Assembly (NCBI RefSeq): GCF_023650515.1
Contig: NZ_CP096016.1
Span: 738,513-802,512 of the forward strand
DNA length: 64,000 nucleotides
Source: Alkalimarinus coralli
GTDB lineage: Bacteria > Pseudomonadota > Gammaproteobacteria > Pseudomonadales > Oleiphilaceae
Reading direction: 5' to 3'
Position 1 is the first letter of the stretch; the number at the start of each line of letters is the position of its first letter. This document shows positions 17,381 to 26,190 of this stretch, piece after piece. The notes below the pieces were generated by a model. That model did not search any database. It had not been told where the DNA came from and was given only the letters and a program-made list of their open reading frames with translations. The translations under genes and the position numbers were made by a program.

Positions 17381-18058
17381 ATGTCTCAAAAAGAACATCT
17401 TCAAGAAATTGAATTAACAGACCTTATTCGTTTTCTTGTTGAAAGGTGGGGGCGATTGCTGAGCGTTCTGTTAATAGTGTCTATCCTGGTTTTTTTATCA
17501 CTTACAGGCAAACAATTTATTGTTCATGGATCTTTCGTCAATGAACCGGATATAGCAAAGGGTGTTTCTGCACAAGCTTATCGCGCAAGTGCGCTAGTTG
17601 AACTCGGGCAGGTGCTTACGCATGGAGGGGATGCAAGGCCTATTGTGAGCCCTGATTTACTGGTGGAAATTTATAGCACGGATGAACTTGAATTATCAGT
17701 GTTTGATGCAGGTGAGAAGGATAACCCCCCGAATGGTCTTTGGGTTTCGGCAGAGAATGAAGTTAGTGCCGACGCAGAGTCTCTAGTTAAGAGTGCGACT
17801 GAAGCGATAGTTGCCCATGCTCACGGGAAAGAGCAGGCCGCAAAACAAAACAAGAATAAAGCATATTCTGTGATAGGTATAACGCGCGTTGCGAAATTAG
17901 AGGTGATAGAGCCTGAAGTGCAGAATGAGCTGCTCCTCGGCATTAAATTGTTATTTAAGTTTGCAATGTTGAGCATTATAATAGGCTTTTTCGCATCTCT
18001 CTTTTACGCCATAGCATCGAAAATATACTTAGACTACAAAACAAAATACCCCTCCTAA
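17381..18058 (+). CDS. Wzz-like chain-length regulator, short form
   Basis: A 225-residue protein with the Wzz N-terminal pattern (EIELTDLIRFLVERWGRLL), a first membrane segment at about 24-42, a periplasmic domain, and a second membrane segment at about 190-213 followed by a basic tail. Wzz proteins set the modal length of Wzy-made O-antigen or capsule. This one is about one third shorter than typical Wzz (about 320 residues), with a reduced periplasmic domain and no visible long coiled coil. It may be a divergent length regulator or an accessory protein. It heads the Wzx/Wzy block, immediately upstream of the flippase gene. Confidence 0.65.
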   Translation: MSQKEHLQEIELTDLIRFLVERWGRLLSVLLIVSILVFLSLTGKQFIVHGSFVNEPDIAKGVSAQAYRASALVELGQVLTHGGDARPIVSPDLLVEIYSTDELELSVFDAGEKDNPPNGLWVSAENEVSADAESLVKSATEAIVAHAHGKEQAAKQNKNKAYSVIGITRVAKLEVIEPEVQNELLLGIKLLFKFAMLSIIIGFFASLFYAIASKIYLDYKTKYPS

Positions 18059-18086
18059 CCCTGCGTTGGCTATAAGGCTTAGTTAA

Positions 18087-19601
18087 TTGAAACTCCCTAA
18101 ACTTGAATTAGCAATCAATCTTACCGCAAGGTTGGTTGCTGCTGTCCTATCGTTTCTGGTTGTTCCGTTCTATACCGAGTTATTAGGCGTTGAGGCTTAC
18201 GGGTTAATCGGTTTTTTTACAACCTTTCAAGCAATATTTTTCTTACTGGAAATGGGGGTGGTCGGAGCTTTTGTAAGGCAAACGGCAATGGCTTCTGAGT
18301 CCTCTCGGGAGAGGGGGGGCGAGTTAAAAAAATTAGCCTCAACACTTAATACGCTTTTTTTGATATTAGGTTTTGTTGTTTCAATATTGGTTTATTACGT
18401 AAGTGGGTTAATTGCAGAGAACTGGGTAAGTAGTGATGGTTTGCCTCACGAGCATGTTGAACGAGCTATACAGTTGATGGGGGTTGTGATTGGAGCACAG
18501 TTTCCATTTCTTATCTATCAGGCAGGTTTATTGGGCTTGCATAAGCACCTCCAATTAAACGTATTACTTATTGTGGTGGCTTTGCTGCGCTATCTGGGGG
18601 CGCTGATTATTCTTATGTCTGTGGAGTCAAGTATAACGGCTTACTTTGCATGGCAATTACTTGTTAGCCTTTTCCAGTCTGCTATATCAAAGTTTCTTTT
18701 ATGGAGAAACTACCCACGGAAAGCTGAAGTTAAGCATTTTGATATTGACCAGTTGAAGAAAATCTGGCGATTCTCGGCGGGCATGGCGGGCATTGCTATG
18801 ACGACTGTAGCTATGATGCAAGTGGATAAAGTCGTTGTGTCAGGTGTTCTGAGTCTAACTGAGTTTGGTTATTATAGTATGGCTGTTCTGATTGCCAGTG
18901 TGCCTCTACTAGTTGCAGGCCCGTTTTATAATGTGTATTACCCAAAATTGAGTCAGTTTGTAAGTGTTGGCAATCAAGAAAAACTGGTGGAATGTTATCA
19001 TCAGGGCGCTCAATTGATTGCGGCTTTTATTATTCCGCTTGGGGGGATGATCGCGCTTTTTGCTGAGCCGATTTCATTAATTTGGATTCGTGATCAATTT
19101 ATGTCTTCGCAAATTAGTCCATTAATCACCATTCTTTGCTTAGGCACCACACTGGCAGGTGTCATGCACATCCCATATTCCCTACAAATTGCACATGGGT
19201 GGACGAAGTTGACTTTCAGAGCAAATCTTATTGCTGTGATGCTCATGATACCGCTTATGATGAAGTACATCCCTGAATACGGAGCCATAGCGGCTTGTTA
19301 TTGCTGGTTGTTAATGAATGTCGGGTTTGTCGTATTTAATACCAGTATTATGCACCGCCGCTTATTGATTGGAGAGATAAAACGCTGGTATATCCAGAGC
19401 TTATTGCTACCTACCTTCGGGGTTTTGATAATAGGCATGATATTGGTCGATTTGTTTTATCAATTCGAGATTGATCGTGCCAGTACTGTTAGTCAAATAG
19501 CTTATCTGAATTTTTCGTTTATTGTACTCATGTTTATAGGCATGGTTGGTACACCTGCTTCTCGTCAGATTCTGTTTTCTATTTTGCAACGAGGTAAGTA
19601 G
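18087..19601 (+). CDS. wzx: Wzx-type polysaccharide flippase
   Basis: A 504-residue polytopic protein of the MATE/Wzx (polysaccharide_synt) fold with about 12-14 membrane segments. It begins LELAINLTARLVAAVLSFLVVPFYTELLGVEAYGLIGFF, the usual Wzx opening. The only sensible start is TTG 18087. It flips undecaprenyl-diphosphate-linked repeat units to the periplasm. The next gene, encoding the polymerase, begins one base after its stop. Its presence beside Wzm/Wzt means the locus encodes two different export routes. Confidence 0.88.
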   Translation: MKLPKLELAINLTARLVAAVLSFLVVPFYTELLGVEAYGLIGFFTTFQAIFFLLEMGVVGAFVRQTAMASESSRERGGELKKLASTLNTLFLILGFVVSILVYYVSGLIAENWVSSDGLPHEHVERAIQLMGVVIGAQFPFLIYQAGLLGLHKHLQLNVLLIVVALLRYLGALIILMSVESSITAYFAWQLLVSLFQSAISKFLLWRNYPRKAEVKHFDIDQLKKIWRFSAGMAGIAMTTVAMMQVDKVVVSGVLSLTEFGYYSMAVLIASVPLLVAGPFYNVYYPKLSQFVSVGNQEKLVECYHQGAQLIAAFIIPLGGMIALFAEPISLIWIRDQFMSSQISPLITILCLGTTLAGVMHIPYSLQIAHGWTKLTFRANLIAVMLMIPLMMKYIPEYGAIAACYCWLLMNVGFVVFNTSIMHRRLLIGEIKRWYIQSLLLPTFGVLIIGMILVDLFYQFEIDRASTVSQIAYLNFSFIVLMFIGMVGTPASRQILFSILQRGK

Positions 19602-19602
19602 A

Positions 19603-20700
19603 GTGATTTATGCTATTTACACGTTTATATGCAGTTTGGGCATGGTGGTCTCATTTACAAAACTAGACTTAATAGCCAGGAAATTATTTTTTTGGTTTAT
19701 CATTCTCTTGACAGTTTTTATTGCTGGATTAAGGTGGAAAACCGGTACGGATTGGAACGCCTATCATGACTATTTTGTGATGGGTGGAGGGTTAAGTCGC
19801 TACTTAAGTCATCCTCATTTTGAAATAGGGTTCGGCTGGTTGAACTGGGCGGCAAATTCTTTGGTAGGAAGCTACTCGATTTGGTTGCTGATATTTACCT
19901 CGACGACCCTGCTAATTAAACTATACACCATAAAAACTCGACCCTATGTTTTATTATTTTTTATGGTTAACTTGGCATTTGGGTTAGCTGATTTTTTTCC
20001 AACTCGCCAATTCCTTGCGGGTGCTTTGTCTTTGTTAGCTATCTACTTATATTCCAGACGTGGCCCTGTATGGTGTTTAGTTCTTTTATTGCTCGCCGCT
20101 TTAATTCATAAAACGGTGTTGGTATTGTTAATAGCACCTATCATACTGAGGCTAACGTTAACGACAGTCGTTGTCTTCGCAGTTTTATCTGGAATAATCT
20201 TTGGCTTGACCTTTTTTCCACTTGCTCACCAAGTCGCATCGTTTCTGGGGTTGGAGTACATTGTTAGCCAAATTGAATCATATCAAGTCGAGTATCCGGG
20301 GCGTGTTAGCATTAACTCAATCGCCTATAAAGGGATTATCTTTACTGGGTTGTTATATGTTTTTAACTCGGTTCGAGCGCAATTAACCCAATACGAAATA
20401 AACGCAGTAAAGCTCTTTCTTTTCGGTTTGGTGTTTGGCATTTTAGTTGAGGCGCACTCTTCTATTTTTAATCGGTTCTCATTCTATTTTGTTATCTTTG
20501 AATTAGTGGCTGTACCTTCTGTTTTTTATTTTTGTATAAAGGAGAGGGTGTTAAAAGGTTATATGCCTGATGTTGTCATCTGGTGCACCCTTTTTTGCTG
20601 CATATACCTGCTGAGATTTTTCTCAGGTTTGATGAACTATTGGGAGTTGTATGTACCTTATGAAAGTATTTTCGAAATGGCTCACAAGAGTGTGTTTTAG
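19603..20700 (+). CDS. wzy: EpsG-like O-antigen/EPS polymerase (Wzy)
   Basis: A polytopic protein of about 365 residues with the EpsG-family hallmark FIAGLRWKTGTDWNAYHDYF after the second membrane segment, then FGLADFFPTRQFLAGALSLLAIYLYSRR and many hydrophobic segments. It would polymerise flipped repeat units in the periplasm. The frame is open further upstream (ATG 19546), but GTG 19603 lies right after the wzx stop with GAGGTAAG before it and gives the normal N-terminus. The strong AGGAGG at its end serves the next gene. Confidence 0.8.
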   Translation: MIYAIYTFICSLGMVVSFTKLDLIARKLFFWFIILLTVFIAGLRWKTGTDWNAYHDYFVMGGGLSRYLSHPHFEIGFGWLNWAANSLVGSYSIWLLIFTSTTLLIKLYTIKTRPYVLLFFMVNLAFGLADFFPTRQFLAGALSLLAIYLYSRRGPVWCLVLLLLAALIHKTVLVLLIAPIILRLTLTTVVVFAVLSGIIFGLTFFPLAHQVASFLGLEYIVSQIESYQVEYPGRVSINSIAYKGIIFTGLLYVFNSVRAQLTQYEINAVKLFLFGLVFGILVEAHSSIFNRFSFYFVIFELVAVPSVFYFCIKERVLKGYMPDVVIWCTLFCCIYLLRFFSGLMNYWELYVPYESIFEMAHKSVF

Positions 20701-20708
20701 GAGGTTGT

Positions 20709-21848
20709 TTGATCGTTTTTGAAGGAAATATGAAGAAAGAGCAGCACAAAATTATTAATGAGCTTTTTCTCAGGTCAGCTATAGACAGCGGGAAAAAAGT
20801 GAATTTATGGTGCCACTCCTCCAGCTCGATGAACCAGTTCTCCAGTAAGGTCGCTGCAATAAATCATATTCTTGTGCTTGATCCGGGTGGTGTGCGTAAT
20901 TTGTTTAAGCCACTTCTTGAAATGCTTTTTGTTGTGTGTGCTTCAATTGTGCTTTTATTTGAAAGAAATAAACAAGAGAGAACTATTCTGTTTCTTTCTC
21001 TTTCGCCGGTATCGACCTATTTAATAACTTGTGTGGCTAAGCTATTCAGCACTATTAAATATATCTTAGTTCACCATGGAGAGTTAGAGTTCGTGAGCCC
21101 AGGTAGGACTGGCATGCTGTCACCCGGGTTTTGGGTTGATAGGTCTTTAAAGTGTGCTTCTAAGGCGCCCGTTCATAGAATTGTGCTGGGTCGCCATATT
21201 AAATCAGAATTAAACCGGCGTTACCCAGGATGCGATGAGAGGGTATCTGTTATTGAACATCCGATTGATTTTATCCCGACTGAACGGCAACAGAAAAGCG
21301 GGCATAAGACGTTGATTACATTTGGAGTGGTTGGTGAGTTGGCTAAGCCAGGCATTCAGGCGAATATAGCGGAATTGGTCACTCAGTTATCTGCACTGGG
21401 GGAAAGGGATCATTTTGAGTGTATTTTTATGGGGAGAGGAACGCCTTTAATCGAGTCGCTTTTTGAAGGTTTGCCAGAATCCTCAATTGTGAATGGCGAA
21501 GGTATTTCAAAAGAGTTTATTCCGAGTGATAAGTATTCCAGTCAATTAGATAAAATTGACTGCTTTTTGGTGCTTTATCCCAGTGGGGAATATCAATTAA
21601 CGGCTTCAGGTGTTTTTGCTGAGATGGCATCAAGAAATAAAAAATACATTTCTCTACACAATGGTTATTTTAGCGCGATTAATAGTAGCTTTCCTGATAG
21701 TGGATATTTAGTTAATGATGTAAGTGAAATGGTCATAAAAATGCAGTCGTTGGCTTCAGTTGGTGAAGAGGCGACGTATGATACCTGTGCTCTGGAGGAA
21801 GCGTTTTCTCAAAAAAACGTGGCGAGACAGCTGAAAGCTTTATTATAA
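20709..21848 (+). CDS. Putative glycosyltransferase, GT-B-like
   Basis: A 379-residue protein. I recognise no precise family. The N-terminal half has hydrophobic strands and an ILVHHGELEFVSPGR segment. The middle has RIVLGRHIKSELNRRYPG and SVIEHPIDFIP, followed by LITFGVVGELAKPG, which resembles the start of a GT-B C-terminal domain. A late DCFLVLYPSGEYQLTASGVFAEMASRNK resembles a degenerate donor-binding region. The TTG start has AGGAGG four bases upstream; ATG 20730 is an alternative. Position between Wzy and a GT4 enzyme supports a repeat-unit glycosyltransferase. Confidence 0.6.
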   Translation: MIVFEGNMKKEQHKIINELFLRSAIDSGKKVNLWCHSSSSMNQFSSKVAAINHILVLDPGGVRNLFKPLLEMLFVVCASIVLLFERNKQERTILFLSLSPVSTYLITCVAKLFSTIKYILVHHGELEFVSPGRTGMLSPGFWVDRSLKCASKAPVHRIVLGRHIKSELNRRYPGCDERVSVIEHPIDFIPTERQQKSGHKTLITFGVVGELAKPGIQANIAELVTQLSALGERDHFECIFMGRGTPLIESLFEGLPESSIVNGEGISKEFIPSDKYSSQLDKIDCFLVLYPSGEYQLTASGVFAEMASRNKKYISLHNGYFSAINSSFPDSGYLVNDVSEMVIKMQSLASVGEEATYDTCALEEAFSQKNVARQLKALL

Positions 21849-21876
21849 ATAGAGTTCACACGGTGAGCTGAAAAAG

Positions 21877-23085
21877 ATGGGCTTGAGGTGCACAAATAAT
21901 ATGCGAGAACAGAAAAAAACAACAGTACTGTTACTGTTAGATTACTACCTTCCGGGCTATAAGGCGGGGGGCCCCATTACCACCGTCAAGAACCTATTGA
22001 TGGCGCTGAATGAGGAGGTGGATTTTAAAATTGTAACCCGAAACTGGGATCTCGGGGATCAGCAGGAGTATGGAGGTGTAGAATCCGATAAATGGGTTAA
22101 GATCAAAGGAGGGGAAGTATTTTATATCAGCCGAAATAAGCTTAACTTCATGCATCTTAGGCAGATATTGAAAGGCACGAAGCATGAAGTTCTCTATATT
22201 AATAGCTTTTTCTCGGTTTACTTTTCGTTTTTACCTGTGCTCATGAGATGGCTGGGGCTTGTTGATTCGCAGAAACTGGTATTGGCTCCTCGAGGGGAGT
22301 TTTCTGTGGGGGCTCTATCTTTGAAAAGTACAAGAAAAAAATTATTTGTGCGTTTTTCAAAAATTGTAGGACTTCATAGGTCTGTTTTATGGCAGTCTTC
22401 CAGTGAGTTGGAGCGTTTTGATATTCTTCAGGTGTTTAAAGGTAGTGAGGTATTTATCGCACCTGATCTCCCTCCGGTGTTGCATTCAAATAATGGCGTT
22501 GTTAGTCAGTCATTGCTAAAAAATACCGGTCAGTTAAAGGTGCTGTTCTTATCGAGGGTGTCCCCCATGAAAGGGTTAGATCACGCCATCAAGGCTTTTA
22601 GAGGTGTTTCGGGGGATGTGGAATTTGATATATACGGGCCGATTGAAGATGAAGCTTATTGGGGGCACTGTTCCTCGCTTATTGAATCATTGCAACAGAA
22701 TATTTCTATACAATACAAAGGTGCTGTAAAGCCAACACAAATTTCCGGTATAATGCAGAGCTACCATGTATTTTTACTTCCAACAAAAGGTGAAAATTAT
22801 GGCCATGTCATTCTTGAGGCGCTCAGCAATGGATGTCCTGTATTAATTAGTGACCAAACTCAATGGGATGCGTTGTCTGAATTTAAGGCGGGATATGAAT
22901 TTTCATTAAATGATATCAATCATGCAACTCATCTTCTGCAGACGTTTGTTAATATGCCGCAGAAAGAATGGGAGAAGCACAGGTCAGGAGCTATTCAATA
23001 CATTTCAAAAAAGTTGAAAACTCAAAAAGCCATTCAACAGAACAAAATTCTTTTCGCTAAGGATTTCCGGCATGATAAGCACTGA
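21877..23085 (+). CDS. GT4 glycosyltransferase
   Basis: A 402-residue GT-B enzyme. It shows YYLPGYKAGGPITTVKNLL at the N-terminus (glycine-rich acceptor loop), LVLAPRGEFSVGAL, the domain-2 start LKVLFLSRVSPMKGLDHAI, and the donor motif GENYGHVILEALSNGCPVLISD with EX7E. The pattern is close to family members that add sugars to lipid-linked intermediates in O-antigen assembly. ATG 21877 and ATG 21901 are both possible; the latter removes MGLRCTNN and leaves a more typical N-terminus. Confidence 0.8.
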   Translation: MGLRCTNNMREQKKTTVLLLLDYYLPGYKAGGPITTVKNLLMALNEEVDFKIVTRNWDLGDQQEYGGVESDKWVKIKGGEVFYISRNKLNFMHLRQILKGTKHEVLYINSFFSVYFSFLPVLMRWLGLVDSQKLVLAPRGEFSVGALSLKSTRKKLFVRFSKIVGLHRSVLWQSSSELERFDILQVFKGSEVFIAPDLPPVLHSNNGVVSQSLLKNTGQLKVLFLSRVSPMKGLDHAIKAFRGVSGDVEFDIYGPIEDEAYWGHCSSLIESLQQNISIQYKGAVKPTQISGIMQSYHVFLLPTKGENYGHVILEALSNGCPVLISDQTQWDALSEFKAGYEFSLNDINHATHLLQTFVNMPQKEWEKHRSGAIQYISKKLKTQKAIQQNKILFAKDFRHDKH

Positions 23086-23152
23086 TATGACATCCATTTT
23101 GCTTATCCAAATTTTTAATGAACACTGGGCGATATAGCAGGCACCTTACTAA

Positions 23153-24190
23153 ATGTTTGAAAACAAGGTTTTATTGATTACAGGTGGGACAGGGTCATTC
23201 GGTAATGCGGTTTTAAAACGCTTTTTAGATACCGATATTGCTGAAATTCGTATTTTCAGCCGAGACGAGAAGAAACAAGATGATATGCGTAAGCAGTATA
23301 ATCATCCAAAGCTCAGGTTTTATATTGGTGATGTTCGAGACTATCAGGGTGTTTCAAATGCAATGCGTGGCGTTGACTATGTTTATCACGCAGCGGCATT
23401 GAAACAGGTTCCTTCGTGTGAGTTTTACCCCTTAGAGGCGGTGAAAACCAATGTTATCGGTACAGAAAACGTTCTTGAAGCGTCAATTTTTCATGGCGTA
23501 GAACGTGTTGTTTGCTTAAGCACTGATAAGGCAGTTTACCCAATTAATGCAATGGGTATTTCGAAAGCGATGATGGAGAAAGTGATTGTCGCAAAAAGCC
23601 GTAATTTACAGAGCACTAATACCACTATTTGCTGTACTCGATACGGTAATGTAATGGCATCAAGGGGGTCGGTCATCCCGTTGTTCATTAGGCAAGTTGT
23701 AAATGGTGACCCCATTACGATTACCGACCCGTTGATGACTCGGTTTATGATGACCTTGGATGATGCGGTAGACTTGGTGTTGCATGCATTTGAACATGGC
23801 GAGAACGGCGATATTTTTGTACAAAAGGCACCAGCTGCCACAATTGATGTGCTCGTAAAGTCGTTACTTGAGATATTAGATGCGGTGGATCATACCGTTA
23901 ATGTCATTGGTACGCGCCATGGCGAAAAGCTATTTGAAGCCTTATGTAGTCGGGAGGAAATGTTCGTAGCCGAAGAGCAAGGGGAATATTATCGTATTCC
24001 TGCTGATAACCGTGATTTAAATTACTCTAAATTTTTTGAAGATGGGGAGTCAGACTTATCTGCGGTGGAAGATTATAACTCTCACAATACTGAGCGCCTT
24101 GATATTGAAGGGATGAAGACGTTGTTGAGAAAGTTGGATTTTATTCGTGAAATAGAAAGTGGAAATGTATTTGTGCCAGAGGGTGTTTAA
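23153..24190 (+). CDS. UDP-GlcNAc C5-inverting 4,6-dehydratase, CapE/WbjB-like
   Basis: A 345-residue short-chain dehydrogenase with NAD(P) loop TGGTGSFG (residues 10-17), DVRDYQGVSNAMRGVDYVYHAAALKQVP, and an active-site stretch YPINAMGISKAMMEK. There Met replaces the Tyr of YxxxK, the known feature of the FlaA1/CapE dehydratase branch. It converts UDP-GlcNAc to a UDP-4-keto-6-deoxy-L-arabino/talo sugar. The next two genes encode a reductase and a 2-epimerase, completing the three-step UDP-L-FucNAc or UDP-L-QuiNAc route. It lacks the N-terminal membrane part found in the WbpM-like protein at 29139. Confidence 0.88.
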   Translation: MFENKVLLITGGTGSFGNAVLKRFLDTDIAEIRIFSRDEKKQDDMRKQYNHPKLRFYIGDVRDYQGVSNAMRGVDYVYHAAALKQVPSCEFYPLEAVKTNVIGTENVLEASIFHGVERVVCLSTDKAVYPINAMGISKAMMEKVIVAKSRNLQSTNTTICCTRYGNVMASRGSVIPLFIRQVVNGDPITITDPLMTRFMMTLDDAVDLVLHAFEHGENGDIFVQKAPAATIDVLVKSLLEILDAVDHTVNVIGTRHGEKLFEALCSREEMFVAEEQGEYYRIPADNRDLNYSKFFEDGESDLSAVEDYNSHNTERLDIEGMKTLLRKLDFIREIESGNVFVPEGV

Positions 24191-25063
24191 ATGCGTATTT
24201 TAATATTAGGCGCCACTGGCATGCTAGGTTATAGCCTGTTTTCAAATTTACGTGAATATGCCGGGTTAGAGGTATTTGGTACGGTTAGAAGCGTTAAAGG
24301 TAAAGAGGCTTTTTTTGAAGACTGTTCGTCCTCTTTGGTGTTTGATGTTGATGTGATGGATGTTGCTCAGTTAGAGCACGCCATTCAGTCCACAAATCCA
24401 ACGGTTGTAATTAATTGCATTGGACTGATTAAACAGCATGATGTATCAAAGCAGCACATTAATGCAATTGAAATTAATGCACTTCTGCCACATCAAATCG
24501 CTCGATTATGTGTTCAAAACGGCGCAAAGTTAATTCACTTTTCAACAGATTGCGTATTTTCTGGTAAAACAGGTGGCTACACTGAGGATAGTTTGCCTGA
24601 TGCTATTGACTTATATGGTCGATCTAAGTGTCTGGGGGAGGTAGACTACTCGCCACACTTAACGTTGAGAACCTCTATCATAGGGCATGAGTTGAACTCT
24701 TCGGTAAGCTTGGTGGACTGGTTTTTGTCGCAGACCGGGGAGGTAAAAGGGTTCTCAAAGGCCATATTTTCTGGCTTGCCAACCTGCTATATCGCCAAGT
24801 TGCTGGCTGAGGAAATTCTAAAAAAAACGGAGCTTACGGGGTTGTACCATTTGTCTGTAGCGCCTATTGATAAATATGCTTTGTTAACGCTGGTGGGTGA
24901 AATCTACGGTAAGCGTATTGTTATTAATGAATTTTCAGATCTGGAGATTGATCGTTCATTGAATTCTCAACGCTTGAAGGAGAAGCTAGCGCTAACCTTA
25001 CCATCATGGCCTGAGTTAATTGATTTTATGCATAAAGATTTCTTGAAAAGGTACCCGCAGTGA
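24191..25063 (+). CDS. RmlD-like UDP-4-keto-sugar reductase
   Basis: A 290-residue SDR protein with GATGMLG at residues 7-13, INCIGLIKQ, IHFSTDCVFSGKTGGY and the catalytic YGRSK. It is the reductase of the amino-deoxysugar route and starts immediately after the dehydratase gene. WbjC/CapF reductases of the UDP-L-FucNAc route usually have about 370 residues because of a C-terminal cupin; this protein ends without one. In that respect it matches the RmlD-like reductase reported for UDP-L-QuiNAc synthesis in Vibrio cholerae O37. The product is therefore more likely L-QuiNAc than L-FucNAc (inference). Confidence 0.82.
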   Translation: MRILILGATGMLGYSLFSNLREYAGLEVFGTVRSVKGKEAFFEDCSSSLVFDVDVMDVAQLEHAIQSTNPTVVINCIGLIKQHDVSKQHINAIEINALLPHQIARLCVQNGAKLIHFSTDCVFSGKTGGYTEDSLPDAIDLYGRSKCLGEVDYSPHLTLRTSIIGHELNSSVSLVDWFLSQTGEVKGFSKAIFSGLPTCYIAKLLAEEILKKTELTGLYHLSVAPIDKYALLTLVGEIYGKRIVINEFSDLEIDRSLNSQRLKEKLALTLPSWPELIDFMHKDFLKRYPQ

Positions 25064-26190
25064 AAAAGTTAAAGGTCGTTACTGTCGTGGGTACTAGGCC
25101 AGAGATTATTCGCCTATCTAGAACTATTGCCAAGCTAGATCAGTACTGTGAACACGTTTTAGTTCATACCGGTCAAAATTATGACTATGAGTTAAATCAG
25201 ATATTTTTTGAAGATATGGGGATTCGTGCGCCAGACGTATTTTTAGAGTGCGCAGGCGAAACGGCTGCAGATACGATGGCGCAAGTTATTAGCAAGTCAG
25301 ATAAAATGTTTACTGAAATATCACCTGAAGCATTACTTATTTTAGGTGATACCAATAGCGCTCTTTCGGCTATCTCGGCAAAGCGAAGGAAAATTCCCAT
25401 TTTTCATATGGAGGCGGGGAATCGCTGTTTTGATTTACGTGTTCCCGAGGAAATAAATCGCAAAATCGTGGACCATATATCAGATGTAAATATGCCTTAC
25501 AGTGATATTGCCAGAGAATATCTATTAAGCGAGGGAGTTAAGCCTGATCTCATTGTGAAAACAGGTAGCCCTATGGATGAGGTATTGTCTTTCTATAAAG
25601 ATAAAATAGACTCATCAGCTGTCTTAGAAACACTTGATCTTAATAGAGGTCAATACTTTGTTGTCAGTGTGCATCGTGAAGAGAATGTGGATTCTGATAA
25701 AAATATTCACAGTTATGTTGATGTGTTGGCAGCGTTAGCTGATAAGTTTGGCCTGCCCATTATAGTGTCTACTCACCCTCGTACACGTAAGAAAATTGAA
25801 TCGCTGAATTTGAAATTCCACCCCTTAGTACGCTTAATGAAGCCGCTAGGCTTCAGTGACTATGTAAAATTGCAAATGGATTCCAAACTGGTTTTAAGTG
25901 ATAGTGGGACGATTACAGAAGAGTCTTCAATTTTGAATTTCGCTGCTGTTAATATTCGCGATGCACAAGAAAGGCCTGAGGGTTTTGAAGAAGGCGCCGT
26001 TATGTTTACTGGTATGAATGTTGAGCGAATTTTACAAGCTGTTGAGATTCTAAAAGCTCAGTCAACGGGTGAAAATCGCTTAATTAATGTCGTCCAAAAC
26101 TATATTGCACCTAATGTGTCCGAAAAAGTGGTTCGCACCATCATTAGTTACACAGATTACGTTAACAGAGTTGTGTGGAAAAAGTACTAA
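25060..26190 (+). CDS. UDP-N-acetylglucosamine 2-epimerase family enzyme, WbjD/CapG-like
   Basis: A 376-residue WecB-family enzyme with VVGTRPEIIRLSRTI at the start, HTGQNYDYELNQIFF, ILGDTNSALSAI, HMEAGNRCFDLRVPEEINRKIVDHISD, VHREENVD and SDSGTITEESS, all hallmarks of hydrolysing/non-hydrolysing 2-epimerases. In this gene trio it would epimerise C2 of the 6-deoxy-L-sugar as the last step. GTG 25060 overlaps the reductase stop by 4 bases. Ordinary UDP-ManNAc synthesis by WecB is less likely because of the operon partners. Confidence 0.87.
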   Translation: MKKLKVVTVVGTRPEIIRLSRTIAKLDQYCEHVLVHTGQNYDYELNQIFFEDMGIRAPDVFLECAGETAADTMAQVISKSDKMFTEISPEALLILGDTNSALSAISAKRRKIPIFHMEAGNRCFDLRVPEEINRKIVDHISDVNMPYSDIAREYLLSEGVKPDLIVKTGSPMDEVLSFYKDKIDSSAVLETLDLNRGQYFVVSVHREENVDSDKNIHSYVDVLAALADKFGLPIIVSTHPRTRKKIESLNLKFHPLVRLMKPLGFSDYVKLQMDSKLVLSDSGTITEESSILNFAAVNIRDAQERPEGFEEGAVMFTGMNVERILQAVEILKAQSTGENRLINVVQNYIAPNVSEKVVRTIISYTDYVNRVVWKKY

